DNA of 64,000 nucleotides from Gambelia wislizenii. Taxonomy: Eukaryota > Chordata > Lepidosauria > Squamata > Crotaphytidae. Below are positions 45,431 through 58,242 of the stretch, piece by piece; within the stretch, counting starts at the first letter, position 1, and the number at the start of each line of letters is the position of its first letter. The notes under the pieces were generated by a model. It was not told the origin of the DNA. It did no database searches and worked only from the letters and a program-made list of their open reading frames with translations. The stretch is taken from the NCBI GenBank assembly GCA_030847615.1, contig JAUMIR010000005.1, forward strand, positions 80,510,492 through 80,574,491. The letters run 5' to 3'. Both the position numbers and the translations under genes were made by a program.

Positions 45431-45655
45431 ACTGTGAACAATGGAGGTCTGTTTCTTTCCCCCTTCTCTGTTGATCGGGGTGCAGCAAACTGACATTTCC
45501 ATCTTCTTTCTGCCATCAATGTCTGGTGTAAGGAGGGATTGCAACAGGGATTATGCTTCTGATTGTCACACTGGAGAGCATTTGCAGGAGGGGTATGTAA
45601 ACGTCAGTCTGCTGCACCCTGATTGACAGGAGAACAGACCTTCATTATTTGCAGG
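45431..45655. mobile_element. foldback MITE, GGAGGTCTGTT family
   Basis: AATGGAGGTCTGTT, then GATCGGGGTGCAGCAAACTG at the left, are inverted at the right as CAGTCTGCTGCACCCTGAT and GAACAGACCTTCATT. About 225 bp, essentially one hairpin. A half copy is at 62898. Confidence 0.82.
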
Positions 45656-45719
45656 ATGTTGTGCATACTAAGGTAGGATGGTGTAAGGCCAGGCCAGGAG
45701 ATGCTATTTAGTTTAATAT

Positions 45720-46192
45720 ATGTTAAAACCATGTTCTCACCACCCCAGGAGCAGATCCAGGGCTAAGACGGGGGGGGGGGTTTAAGGCAGGATAGGGTAG
45801 GGCCTGATACAATGTTTTAAAATACCTGGTTTACTCTGTTACTGCCAGAAAAAAATGAATTGGGCCACACATGTCTGCAGGAGCCCATTCAGGCAGGCAG
45901 GCAGGCAGGCCCTCACTGCTGCTGCGGTCTCCCAGGCACTCCTGGAAGGTAGGAAGGAGTCCTGCAGCATGTGAACAAGGCTGGTCACATGCAGGAGGCC
46001 TTGATCACATGCTGCAACCAGCTTCCTTGATGCCAGGAGAGCATGGTGACAGCTTCAGCCATGGGGCCAGTGTGCCCTTCTGGACTTAACTTCCTCCCAT
46101 TTTGTACAGATAATGGGGAACAATGGGCCTGATCCATGGCCAGGCTATGCCAGCAGGAAGCCATCATATCCTGGATTGTGTAGATAAGCCCA
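45720..46192. repeat. interspersed repeat, pair with 57719-58057
   Basis: Shares in order with 57719-58057: GTTTACTCTGTTACTGCC-like, TCCTGGAAG-like, CAGCATGTGA, and AGCAGGAAGCCATCATATCC then TGTGTAGATAAGCCC at the right end. Also holds a (CAGG)n run at 45892-45911. Probably a non-autonomous DNA transposon whose left end is lost in this copy. Confidence 0.55.
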
Positions 46193-46224
46193 AAGTACTT
46201 GATCTAGGACCTAGTATCTCTGCC

Positions 46225-48200
46225 ATTATTTTATTTATTTATTTACTGTATATCCCACCTTATTGCTACCACAGCAACTCAGGGTGACTTCCAAATATTA
46301 AAACTGATGCAGACAAAAATTAAAATCACTTTAAAAAAATAATTAAACTGTCAATAGAATAAAGATCTATTAAAAAGCAACAAATAAAGACAACACATTA
46401 TTAAATTTCCCCATAAACAATCAGTTTCCAAAGCCCTGTCAAAGCAAAACAAAACCTTCACCTGCCACCAGAAGGAGAACAAGTAAGGAGCCTATCTCAC
46501 CTCTCCCAGAGTTCTAGAGCCTGGGAGAAGCCACTGAGAAGGCCTCTCCCATGTTCCCGCTAGATGTATCTGTGATGGTGATGGTACAGAGAGAAGGGCC
46601 TCTCCAAAGATCTCAAAATGCAGCAGTCTTATAGAGTTGGCTTTCCGTATCCACTGATTCTGCATTCATGAGTCAACCATCCATGGCTTGAAAATATTCC
46701 ACACACACACACACACACACAAAAAAAATACAAAAAGCAAACCTTGATTTTGCCATTTTATATAAGGGACACCATTTTACTATGCCATTGTACATCATGG
46801 GACTTGAGCATCCACTGATTTTGGTATCCACAGGGGTCCTGGAACCAAACCTCAGTGGATACCAGGGCCCCGCTGTATCAGAGAATATCCTCCCTGAAAT
46901 AACCTGGATTCAAATTGTATAGGGCTTTATAGGTGTTTACAAGCACTTTGAATTATGGCTTCAAACAGACCAGTAACCAGTGGGGCTGTTGCAACAAGGG
47001 AGTGCTTCTCATAATTTGCCCTGATCAACAGTTGGCTACAACAGTCTGAACCAGCTGAAGTTTCTGAACACCCTTCAAAAACCCAGCTCCATGTAGAGTG
47101 CATTTCAGTAATCCAAATGGGATATACCTAAGATAGGTGTCATCATGGCCAGACAAGGTTTCCAGGAATGCACCCAGCTGGTGTACTGTGCAAATCCACT
47201 CCCAACCACCATTGAAGCTTGAGTTTCTAGGCTCAAGCTTGAATAAAGAAGTATACCCAAGTTACAACCTTGTATCCTCAGAGGAATTGTAACCACATTC
47301 ATCATAGGCTGTATTCTTATTTCGTGATCTGCCTTGATACTGACCAGGAGCACCTCTGACTGGTCTGGATTAAGCTTCAAGCCCCCCCCCTTCCAGTCCA
47401 TTACTTAGGACAACTCTCACTTTAAATCAAATTAATTTATTTGGAGTTAGGTGACAAGGAATAACAGACTCATTTGTATTCCAATGGTACTGGATCCACA
47501 AACTCCAGACAATTTCTCCCATTGGTTTCATGTTTAAGTTAAATAGCTTGGGGGACAAAACTGAAATCTAATGGACCCCACAGATCAACAGCCAAAGATT
47601 CAAACAGGAGTCTCCCAGCTTACTCCTCTAGGAACCAACAGAGCCACTGTAAATCAGTGCTTCCAAGCTTCATCCCAGTGAGGCAGCACAGAATGATAAT
47701 ATGGTCGATTGTATTAAAGCCATTGAGAGGTCCTGTAGAACCAACAGGGACATGTTTACCTGTCCAGTTTCCAGCATAGATTATCCACAAAGGCAATCAA
47801 AACTCTCTCTTTACCATAGCCAGGTATGAAGACAGATTCAAATAGATCTGAACAACCCATGTTAACTAGGAATCCCTGAGCATTTAGCTACATATGTCCC
47901 AGTACCTTGCCCCAAATTGGGATGCTGGAAATTAGTCAGTAGTTATCCAGTCATTTGGGATTCAGGGAAGCCTTTTTCAACAACAGTCTTAAAATTGCAT
48001 CTTTTATGCAAGCTGGAATTCTGCTTTGTTGTACTAAAGCATTGACCACTCCTTCTACCCGCTTGGCCAGTTCTTCTCTGACTTTTGAATAATCAAGGAA
48101 GGGCAAGGATATAACACACATATGGTGGCATCCACCTCTCCAGGAATCTGTCCACATCCTTGAACTGTATAAACTGAAAAGTATCCATTATCACTGGACA
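46225..48200 (-). mobile_element. L2-like LINE, decayed ORF2 and 3' UTR
   Basis: On the minus strand the order is EELAKRVEGVVNALVQQSRI and LLLKKASLNPK (about 48100-47960), then PISNIPILG-like, IPGYGKERVLIAFVDN-like and LKLNPDQSEVLLV (about 47350-47390), then LGILLYSSLSLETQ. It ends in a 3' UTR finishing GATATACAGTAAATAAATAA. This is the RT of a squamate L2-like LINE, full of stops and missing the YADD region in recognisable form. A pogo MITE (46634-46875) interrupts the late ORF2 region. The 3' UTR matches those at 50760 and 53003. Confidence 0.8.
46634..46875. mobile_element. pogo/Tigger MER2-like MITE (family A) nested in L2
   Basis: Left GAGTTGGCTTTCCGTATCCA, right AGGGCCCCGCTG, with TA outside both ends (46632-46633 and 46876-46877). 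Holds a (CA)n run at about 46701-46722. Flanked on both sides by L2 ORF2 sequence, so it inserted after the L2 copy. Confidence 0.85.
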
Positions 48201-48491
48201 AGCAGGGGCCTAATTTATATCCACTGGGTTTGTATTAACTATAGTATTCACACACACACACACACACATCTGCTGCAGTCCCTGTCAACCTAGATCATCC
48301 CCCAAAATGTCCAGTATCTTGAATAGCACCTATAAAGATCAGACTAAAAGCCGGCATTTATTCACCACCCCACAGATATCAGCTACCCTGCTCACCACCC
48401 ATCATACTGCAGTGATCCCAAATGATTGCATTACAAGGGAAGGATTTTTTTCTTCTTTCCCATTTGCACGTGCCAGGTATAATATTATATA

Positions 48492-48728
48492 CATTCGACC
48501 CTCTGTAGCCACAGATTCTGCATCGACAGATTCAACCATCCATGCTTGAAAATATTTTTAAAAAATAATAAAATAAAAATCCAAAAAAGCAAATCCTGAT
48601 TTTGCCATTTTATAGAAGGGACACCATTCTACTATGCCATTGTATATAATGGGACTTGAGCATCCATGGATTTTGGTATCCACAGGAGGCCCTGGAACCA
48701 AAACCCACTGGATACCAAGGGCCCACTG
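48492..48728. mobile_element. pogo/Tigger MER2-like MITE (family A)
   Basis: Left CATTCGACCCTCTGTAGCC, right ACCAAGGGCCCACTG, TA at 48490-48491 and 48729-48730. Collinear with 46634-46875 throughout, including GGGACACCATTCTACTATGC. Confidence 0.87.
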
Positions 48729-48731
48729 TAC

Positions 48732-50530
48732 ATTTTATATACCTCTGTCATGTTTCTCCTTGCTTAGATGAATATCTGTGGTTGTTGCCTTTTTCATTGT
48801 CTTTTTCAATAATATGCTTACTTTGCAGTTGGAAGACACAAACATAATATAATCAACACACATGAGAGTATATTGCTGTTTCAGATACATACAATGTTTA
48901 TTTTTTAAAAAAACATACTAAGTAGTAATTGATTCACCATCTCCCCTTACCCAAGGCTAAAATATTATTCAATAATGTGTTGAAATTTTTAGTTGTTAGC
49001 TTTAGTCCAGGAGACGGTGGCATAAAAACACTTTTTAATATGTTGCTTTCATAAATTTCTGTGAATCCCCTGAAGTTATATCTAGTTTACATTTTTCCGG
49101 TATATATTTCCAGTATATTAAAAGAAGAAAAAATTGCTACTATGATCGAAAAACTATGCAATAAATACTCCATATTGTCAAAGCAAGATTGAGGAAGTTG
49201 GATGTGAGTACATACCCATACTGGTTCCAGGCAAACAGCTTACCACAGAAGTTTTACTAGATGGCATCCCCAAAACCATCTACAGGTTCATGGAGGGTTA
49301 TGTATCAGTTTGCTGACTAATTTAGATATATTTTCATATTTTCATATATAGTTTCATCTTTCAGCCTAAAGCACTATGTGCTAATGTAATAAATTATGTG
49401 GACATTTTGTCCTTTTAAAATTTTTAATACTGCAACACTATACTCAGCTACTGAGAAGTAAGTGCTGTTGAATTCAATGGAGCTTATTCCTAAATAGGTG
49501 GGTGTAAAATTGCAGCATAAAAATATTGAACATAGCAGGTTCCATTCATGTCTTTCCAAATGTATCAGAGCAAACGCCCATCTAATCTAGCTTTATTTTC
49601 TTTAGCCAACCTCATATACATTTCCCCCCATTAATGTTCATCCCAGTATTTGCAACCAGAACACATATGCATTCTGTGGGGGGTTTGGAGAACAGAAGGT
49701 GTTATTTTAATGTTTCAGTACAGAGGACATTCTACTCCTGACAGGTAGACACATTAGCCCATTGCAGCAAAATAACCAGTCATCAGCACCTCAGACTAGC
49801 ACATTTGCTGTGGCATAACATTTCATGAAATACATGGCCTGTTATTTCTCATAGGTATTTAGAACAGGCAGCCTGTGATCCAAACAGGGTGGTGATTCAC
49901 TCTGTCAGGTGCCCCCTGTTCAGGCCATGGGCTGCTTCTGATCTATAGTGTTGTGTATGCTCATCTTTCTTAGCTATCTGTTGGTATTCCAGGTGAGGGC
50001 CCCTTGGCACCCACATTCCTCCCTGATCCTCTATCTTTATTCTTTTCTTTCCTTACCAAAATCCTGACCCTTTAGATACTACAAATGCCCACCGGATTTC
50101 CAGCTACAAAAATCAGTATTATCACTGGTACCTGGAGACAATGTCAGAATAATAATAACAGAACAGAGGACCTTACAATGACCTGTAGCATTTCTACGAA
50201 CCTTAACTGAATGAAAGAATAGAAGCTTTACACAAAGGATTTATATTGGGATTAGCAGCTCTGCAGTTTTAAAAAATATCATCAAGCTCTTTTTAAGGAG
50301 CACTAGTTCTTCGTATTACAGTACTTCGGATTTTGGTTCATTTTTCCTTTCTTTTTTGATACTCGGAGATAGGAACAGTGAGACGAGTGAGTAAGACATA
50401 ATGTGGATATAATAATATAAATTAAAAGATATGTGTCAAGATCCTACCTGGGACAATACATATGATGTCATAGCTACACATCATCTCCCATTCTGACCTC
50501 TTAAAACCAACCTTAAAATCCAGGAAACCT
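48732..50530. other. unassigned DNA
   Basis: No recognised gene or repeat family. Confidence 0.35.
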
Positions 50531-50532
50531 TG

Positions 50533-50740
50533 CTGAGCGAAGGAGTTCTGCAGCCCTGGTGAGTGGGGTAACACATCTAGCTTCCTCCTGCCAGTGAGTC
50601 ATAGTGCACCAAGCAGAAAGCAGGGCCCCCATGGAGTCCTGTCACAACTCCTCATTACACCATGACTTGTTGGCAGAAGGGGCTGGATGTATCACCTTTC
50701 TGTGCTCCATTCACCAGGGCCGCAGAACTCCTTTGCTGAG
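50533..50740. mobile_element. foldback MITE, CTGAGC(G/A)AAGGAG family
   Basis: CTGAGCGAAGGAGTTCTGCA and GCCCTGGTGAGTG at the left are inverted at the right as ATTCACCAGGGCCGCAGAAC and TCCTTTGCTGAG. The interior pairs too (CTGCCAGTGAGTCATAGTG with CACCATGACTTGTTGGCAG). About 208 bp, single copy here. Confidence 0.75.
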
Positions 50741-50759
50741 TACAGCTGCCTGGCTATTA

Positions 50760-50995
50760 AGGCCTTTGCTGACAAATGAAGATTGGACTGCTGGTACTCC
50801 TGTTTTTAAGATTTATTTTAATTTTATAGTGTTTTTAAAATGTTCTATTGTTTATGTGGAATTTTAACTATATAATGGTTTAATCTCTTTTAATTCTTAT
50901 TTATTGTACTGTGTTTTTAGCTAGTGTTGTTTTTAAATGTTGTGAGCTGCCTTGGCTCCTGCCATAGGGAGAAAGGCAGGATATAAATATAATAA
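50760..50995 (+). mobile_element. L2-like LINE 3' UTR
   Basis: T-rich UTR ending GTGAGCTGCCTTGGCTCC, then GGGAGAAAGGCAGGATATAA and ATAATAATAATG. The same end occurs at 53003-53080 (complement) and 59866-60154. Confidence 0.75.
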
Positions 50996-50999
50996 TAAT

Positions 51000-52490
51000 G
51001 ATGGTGGAGGTGGTGGGTTTTAGGGGCATTTGCAGTTGTAGCAATAGTATCGCAATTGTAAATGTGAATACAAAACATTTACAAATGTGTGAGTCTAGCT
51101 GACAACCTCACGACTGTCTAACAACATGCCAGCCATGATTATTATAAAAATAAATATTGCATGGATATGATAAACCATTGCTGTTTGCTTATTTGCAATG
51201 AAGGCATAAAATGGTAGGTGTGTGCAAATACTCTATTTGATCTACTGTGGATGAAATCTGTCTCCATTGAAATGAATGTCAATTTTGCCATTATTTGCAG
51301 AGATACCAGAACTGCACCATGCAGTATACTTTAAATTAGAATAATTGGGGCATGCATTTTGAAATCCATTGTTGCTCCTATTCCTACCAAAAGGCTGATG
51401 GTGACATCTTGTGGCCACTGAATAGTAGTGATTGGCAATCTGAAGGACTAATTAATGCAAGTTGTTTGCATTTGTTTCACAATGAATGAATGTGAAATGT
51501 ATGGAGGCGACGCTGACTTTCCCAGAACCCTAACAGGGACTTTCAAAAATCTTACTGTTGCCAATGGTAAAGGTAAGCAATTGGCCAGCCCATCAGTTCA
51601 GTTTGGTGGTAGCAATGTCCACTGCTAAGAGTGAAGGCAAACAGCAGAAAAGAGATTGACTGGAGCTACTCCAACCCCAAAAACCAACTGGCATGAGAAA
51701 GATCATATAGATCTTTCTCCAGGAGAAAGATCATATAGAGCTGGTGGTTTAGATGGCAGAGATAATTAGTGTACTGAGAACTGTCAGGATTAGTTGGTTG
51801 GAAGACAACCAGGGAAGTCAGTGATATCAAAGGAGTCACATTAGCTTATTAGAATCATTGTATGTATTATGTATGTATTATTATTGACCCAGTGATTACT
51901 TCCTTGAGGCATCGTTATGTCTCATAAATAAATATATGTTCAATGTTTTAATTGCTTTGTTGAGTGGACTCTGACAAGCGAAATAGTGTTTGATTTGAAC
52001 TGGCCAGTATTACATTTTTTGCATGTAAAGCTTAGATTATTGTGTTTTATTTTTAATTTTTGAATTATAATTATTATGCAAGGACCTTTAACCAAAAGCA
52101 ATAAAATACTTGGCTTAGAATTGACCTTAACATTGGTAAACCTCATCCCACACTGGCTTTATATAAAGGGAGAGTCCCTTTGCTGGTGGTATCTTTTGGC
52201 TTCTGCATCAGTACTGTGGTGAATCCACTCTGACTTTTAGCCTGAACTATCCAAGGTGCTGAACCTATTTAGTGGATAGGGCCCAGCACTTGGACAGCTT
52301 CTTTACAGTTTAGATTAAAACCTGGAGTGAATTCACCATCCTCATGAACATGAACACCTCCAGCTACCACTGCCTATTGCTTTTTCTAAATGTGGAGCAG
52401 CTGATTGGGGCAGATATAAGGGGAAGTCTAGAAACAGTGGATAGGCAGAAAAATGTATCCTGTGATCTTCAAGGGCCAAAGCACTCTAAA
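51000..52490. other. unassigned DNA
   Basis: Contains a local duplication of GAGAAAGATCATATAGA at 51693 and 51723, the first copy being part of a 25-bp palindrome. Otherwise nothing recognised. Confidence 0.4.
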
Positions 52491-52494
52491 GGAA

Positions 52495-52727
52495 TTGGTG
52501 TGTGCCTTCAGGTCATTTCTGATTTATGGCAACCCTAAGGTGAACCTATCTTGGATGTTTTCTTGGCAAGATTTGTTCAAGGGGGGGGGGGTTACCATTG
52601 CCTTCCTCTGAGGCTGAGAGTGTGACTTGCCCAAGGTCACCTAGTGGGTTTCCATGGCTGACTGGGGATTCAAACCCTGGTCTCCAGCATCCTAGTCCAA
52701 TGCCAAAACCACTACAACACATTCTAC
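52495..52727 (-). mobile_element. Sauria-type SINE
   Basis: + strand: GTGTGCCTTCAGGTCATTTC (BovB-like tail), TTGGCAAGATTTGTTCAAG, GACTTGCCCAAGGTCACC (CORE-like), GGGGATTCAAACCC (B-box complement) and AAACCACTACAACACA. More complete in the middle than the other three copies. Confidence 0.9.
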
Positions 52728-53002
52728 AGTATCCCTAGAAAAGCCACAGAGTGCTTTTCTAGCCATGTTGGAGATGCTGAAAGTGAGGCAGGGGCCTGTG
52801 CATTGGAGAAAGTAGGTTGCATAAGGCAACCTATAAAATCTCTCTTTATATCAGAGATTGCTCATGCAAAGGGGTATGGGAACACCAGTCAGCTACTTCC
52901 AGATTTATAGTGGGGATTAGGGGACATTCATGGTTCCTATGTATCCCCTAAACTAGAGAATACGTAGGGATCACAAATACAAACTAGTCACAAATGCATA
53001 AC

Positions 53003-53470
53003 TATAACTTATTTATGTATGTATGTATTTACTGAATTTATACCCAGCCTTTCTCCCAGGATGTTTTCCAAGGCAGCTTTCAGCAGTTTAAAATAAGATG
53101 AAATTAAAATCTTATTTTACAAAAGTTAAAAAAAGGATTAAACAACAATATATTAAAAACCATGGTTAAAAACATTAAAAACACATTTAAAACATAATTA
53201 CTGACAATAGATTAAAAAGTAAAATGCAGTACACCACTTCACACACTGTACAGCTATATAATTTAAAACTCAAAGGCCTGCCTGAACGAAAAAACTGTTT
53301 ACCTGCCGGAGGAAAGAGAGCAGGGAATGGGCCAACCAGACTTCCCTTGGAAGGGTGTTCCACAGCCTAGGAGAAGGTATGGAGAAGGCTCACTCCCATA
53401 TCTCACCAAACATGCCTGTGAAGGTGAGAAAGCCTTCTCCTGCAGATCTTAAAGCTTGCACTGGCTTGTA
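53003..53470 (-). mobile_element. L2-like LINE 3' end with ORF2 C-terminus
   Basis: The complement of about 53300-53420 translates to RLWNTLPREVWLAHSLLSF and RRQVNSFF, the ORF2 end. It is followed by an A/T-rich UTR and the end GGGAGAAAGGCTGGGTATAA. Same family as 16085 and 46225. Confidence 0.82.
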
Positions 53471-54395
53471 TAGGAAAATACATGCCTATAGACCTGCTAC
53501 ATTATGTAACTTTACATATAGCTAACTATGTAGCAGGGGTGCTAAGAAACCCTTTTACCAAATTGCAAAGATTTGTGTTTGCAAGCACAAAATACATTTC
53601 TTCCTGTACACAAACATCACTTTTTGGGCACCAAAAAAAAAAAAAAAACCCTTCCAAAATGCCAAAAAATACTTATGCACAAAAATTATCATAATCTCAT
53701 TCTATTTTTTTAAAAAGAACTTTTTAGTTTTTGTTTGGGCGTGCATAAATTACACAAACCAAGCTTTATATTTCCCATACACATATTGGCTGTCCAGTTG
53801 CCTACAGAAAGCTGCTCAAGCAGGGCATGAGTACAACTGCACCCTCTTGTTTTTGCTTCCTCACAACAGATATAGAAAGGCATACTGTCTCTAGTATTGG
53901 AGGGAACAAATGTCTCCATTAGGACTGGCAGCGATGAATGTAGGACTAGCTCTCACTGGTATGACAAAGCTGTAAGTGTAAACTATAATACAAAACTACA
54001 AGCAAAGCCTCAATTGACTGAATGTTCCTTTAGATAAAAGAAATTCTCCCAACAGAAAAATAAACTTGATGTCAAGGAAAATGATTCTACCTTATTTTGG
54101 CATCTAGTTTTGTACTTGGAGGAATTTAAGAAGGAGCATGGAGATGTATGAATCTCCCTCATATGAGCCAAGTTAAGAGTTTTCATCTCAAGACCTTTTG
54201 GAGAAAGGGGGAAGACTGGTGAAGGCACTTCGATGAAGGAACTTTCAATTAGAAACAGAAACATACCATGGTTACATGCCCTGATAACTCATCTTGGAAT
54301 ATCAACTAATTGGCTATATTTAATAATTTGACTAAGGTGACCATCTACATGTATACAAGTAGACTAGGGACCCCCAAATACCAGGGTGGGATTCA
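53471..54395. other. unassigned DNA
   Basis: A poly-A run (about 53632-53647). No gene recognised. Confidence 0.35.
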
Positions 54396-54399
54396 TGTA

Positions 54400-55045
54400 T
54401 GCACCAAATGAAGGGCCTGTGGAAATTTCCAAAAAACCAAACACTCTCAAGTAAGACTCAACACCTGGAGGTGAGTCATCACTAATCAACTCAGTGATAT
54501 CAAGAGACCCTTATTGCTTGTAAAAAGGATTTTCCTCTCCTTTTCCCTCTACCAATAGACCTTGCCTTTTCCCTATTCAATTCCAAAGTATCAATCATTA
54601 ACAATCATTAGCTTGTCCGGCACACCCTTTGTTCTAACCTGGGAATCTCCAAGAACCATTGTATTTCACCCACAACTCTTAGCCCTATAAGAAAACTATT
54701 TCATATAAATATCACCCCAAAACACCACCAAATTACTCACAGTTCTACTTCCTCCCTGTTGCCAGCTTGCTGTGCACCCTCAGAATGCAACTCTGAGATG
54801 CCATTGCTGCAGGAATCTCTGCTCTACAGGACAGGTGTCATATCACCCATCTTCCCTTCACTCTTTTCCTCTATCCAAATACTTCCTGCTATTTTTATTA
54901 GTTTTGTGTGAATGCTTGAAACTTGAGTGTCTGCATGACTGCTGTTAATATTATTTCCCAATAAAGATCATTTATTGGCTTAGAGTCTCCTCCTTAGTAC
55001 CAGTATAGATAGGTCTAACAGGTCCTGCCATTACCCACCTCTTGC
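54400..55045 (+). mobile_element. putative solo LTR, same family as 20040-21150
   Basis: TATA-like CCTATAAGAA (about 54684-54693) and AATAAA (54960-54965) are 274 bp apart, against 271 bp in the other copy. GTGTGAATGCTT precedes the poly(A) signal and TACCAGTATAGATAGGTCTA, then CATTACCCACCTCTT, follow it, all collinear with the 20-kb copy once its MITE is removed. No internal region. The left end is uncertain. Confidence 0.55.
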
Positions 55046-55049
55046 ATTT

Positions 55050-56828
55050 CCAAATGAAGCGTATTAATTCCCCATCTTAATACTAGTGTGTTCGACGGTC
55101 CTCTTGGACCCCCAGCATTTCAAGCAACACCATGGGAAAACAAATATTAATTTATTCAAACGTTCACATCTATTACTGCTTCAGTTAAGATCTTTCTATG
55201 GGATGAGGCTGTCAGGCATTACATCACAAATCTATTGCAATAAGTTTTATAAGGCTGTGAAATCTAGAATTATACAAAAGGTGAAAAACAATGTTGTCTT
55301 CTTACTCTTTTCACCCAAGAGGCATATTCTTGTACTTGTAGAGGCCAGCCATTCTGTAGGATTCTAGTGGTTCTTTTTAGTGTTTATGAGCTAAACTGAA
55401 TTAATGCCAGGGCTGGGACTTGAGCTGTCCTAAACTGACAATGGTATGGATCATCAGGTGGCCTGGCCACAAATCTTTAAAAAACAAACACTTTTAGAAG
55501 TCCTCCCTGGGGGAGCCAAGTATCAAACAAACGACACACACAAACATTGAAAATGGATTGTAGAGCTCAGTGCAGCCTTGCTCCTATATCTAATGGCCAC
55601 ATTCACCATGATCTACACATTTAGAACATGGTGGAAGAGGCTGACGAAACACAGGGTGAATGTTTTGTTCAGCATCTGATATCTGTGAATGTGGAAGCAT
55701 AAAAATAAAGCAGAACATCTCACAGAAGTGAACTGCAAGTCTAACGGAAGAAAAGGCAAAACAAAACAGCCATCATAGAAACAAGGGAGAGATAGTCAGA
55801 AAGCATAGTACACACAGAGACGTGATACACAGAGCTGTTCAACGCAAGCAATTACATAATCCCTAAATCTATGCTTGAATTTCTCTTCTGTGCTTTTGAC
55901 CACTAGATGTCTGTATTTTACAAGTTTCAAAGGAGAGTCTCTCTCCCAGTCTTCCCTCTCTACCTTGTTCAGTTGTTCAGCCATTTTCCTCTCCTCATTT
56001 TACATTCAGAAAGTCAAACTCTGTGTGAGAGAGGAAGAATTCCAAATATCCACCCAAACTTCAATTGCTTTGGAATTGCTTCAGACCGCAATGCTCCCTT
56101 TACTGATTAAGCACCAAAAACACCTAATGGTTTGGTGAAGCATTTATGCAGAGTGTTACATCCAGGATGATTCTGAATTGCAGGTTTCTTTCTACTTCAT
56201 TTTTTTCCCCTCCAAAGAGAGAGCAAGCACAAAATTGATTTGCAGGCAGAACATCCCCTGAATGATAATTGAAACACAGAAGGACATCAGTCCCACAACA
56301 GAATGAGGATTTCACAGTTATCATTAAAACTGCAGAACGACTGCACATAATATATTAGGTTTTTCATTTAGATGCTTAGAAATATGACATTTCATACATG
56401 GTATCTATAAACACCTATCTGTTGTGAAGTAAAAAAAAATGTTCTTCATTTATTCTGACTACTATAAATACACTGGCTCTAAGAAACACATTTGACAGAA
56501 AATAATTGCTGTAGCCATGGATAGAAATTGGACCAGGTTCTGGGAATGCTATTCAACTAGGGGCAACAATCCACCAAAGTACAGCATTTCTAGTTTGCAT
56601 TTATCTCACTGAACTAATTAAACATGTGCTTAAATCCCTCTCACTGAAAACCAAAATGACTGGTAGTATTACTTAATCCTTCAACAAACTGGGTGTCTTG
56701 TCCAAAGACACTCAAAAGTTTATTGCTTTGGAGCAAAATTCTCCCAAGTGCAAACATATCATTCAAGAATCTCTCTCTGTCAATGCAGCATGCAGAAGCC
56801 ACAAGGGGATTACAGTGAGCTGTTCATC
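55050..56828. other. unassigned DNA
   Basis: Short open frames on both strands without family resemblance. Confidence 0.35.

Positions 56829-56830
<2 letters not shown>

Positions 56831-56894
<64 letters not shown>
56831..56894. repeat. (TC)n(TG)n microsatellite
   Basis: About 26 TC units followed by about six TG units. Confidence 0.97.
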
Positions 56895-57715
56895 TCCTCT
56901 TCACCAATAATTTTAAATAGTATGAAAACAAGAGGAGATAGTTTGCAATGTTTGTATTAGATACAGGAAACGGGAAGTGAACTGAGGGGAGAGTCAGGAT
57001 GTTCTCATTTTCTACCCCACTGGAAATCCACAAAGGAAAACCTGATGCCGGAGCAGGAGAATCATCAGCAGCAGCAGTTTTGATTATACAGGGTGGAGGA
57101 TTTTTGGACATGGATCAGAACCCACCAATAATAACTGGTTGCTCCACAAATGTGTCCATTGCATTTGACACAATAAGCAAGTTGTAAAAACAACATCTTC
57201 TAGCTGCAGCAAAGTCTTGAACACAAGAGGTGGCATTGCTTCACATACTAGAATCCCCAGGCCATTCTAGATGTTTCCTCATGTCCTGGGAATGAGAAAA
57301 CACAAATTGTGACAGAAATTTCTCTCATGATAGGCTTTGGGTAGTATTCTAACACACAACAAGGGTGCCACCCAGGTCACATGCTCTGAAGTGGGCGTGT
57401 GCAAAGGAGCTAGTTAGACATCTGTGTGCATGTTAGAATTCATTTTGAAACTGGTGCCAAGGTCTGCAATACATTATTTGATGGCTGAAGTTGCATGTAT
57501 CAATTTTACTCTCTGCCAAGACGTTCTGGAGTGAAACCATTTGATTTTACTTATCCTAGATGTTTCCATGTTGCCCATAGGGCTAAAACATGTTAATGCC
57601 AGGCACTCTGTGGTCGAGTACCCTTAGAAAATCTTTTCTTGGTAATATCTCTAGAAGGTTAGTGCTCTCTCACCTCAAGAAGGAGTCAGTGATAAGAAAC
57701 AGGTTCCCTTGAAGA
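56895..57715. other. unassigned DNA
   Basis: No recognised feature. Confidence 0.35.
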
Positions 57716-57718
57716 TGC

Positions 57719-58057
57719 TGGGCTTATCCACACAAGCTAAATACCCTGGCTTGCCCCCATTCTAGAGCCCTGCAGTCCATACCTCACCATCTCCTGGGGC
57801 AGATATTGGGCTAGAATGGGGGCATGCTGCGGTAGGGCCCAATAAACCTTGAAAAGAAAATACCCTGTTTAATCTGTTACCACTGAGATGGAACAGATCG
57901 GGCTCCTGTGTATCCTCATCCCTTGCTGCCGCAACCAGCTATCTGTCTGTCCTGGAAGCCAGGCAGGGGTCCCTCAGCATGTGACCAAGTCTAGCCAGAG
58001 CCAGAGCCAGAATATACAAGCAGGAGGCCAGCATATCCTGGCTGGTGTAGATAAGAC
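57719..58057. repeat. interspersed repeat, pair with 45720-46192
   Basis: Left GGGCTTATCCACACAAGC and right GGTGTAGATAAGACACCC form terminal inverted repeats. The interior is collinear with the 46-kb copy (GTTTAATCTGTTACCACTG, CAGCATGTGACCAAG, AGGCCAGCATATCCTGGC). Likely a non-autonomous DNA transposon. Confidence 0.6.
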
Positions 58058-58242
58058 ACCCAAGAGGTATCCACAAGGGAAGACTGAACACTGAAAATGA
58101 GGAGATTGCCTATACAGGAAATACAATATTCTGTTCCCAGTTCCATTCTTTCCTAGGTCAGCCTCAGTCATCCTGGCCTAAGGATAGTGTTTCAATACCA
58201 GACAATAGGCAAGCAACTAAACTGCTTGGTGGAGGCATTGGT

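Noticed and set aside
56824..57111. Minus-strand open frame with an RE-repeat
   Set aside because: The repeat is the translation of the (TC)n microsatellite.
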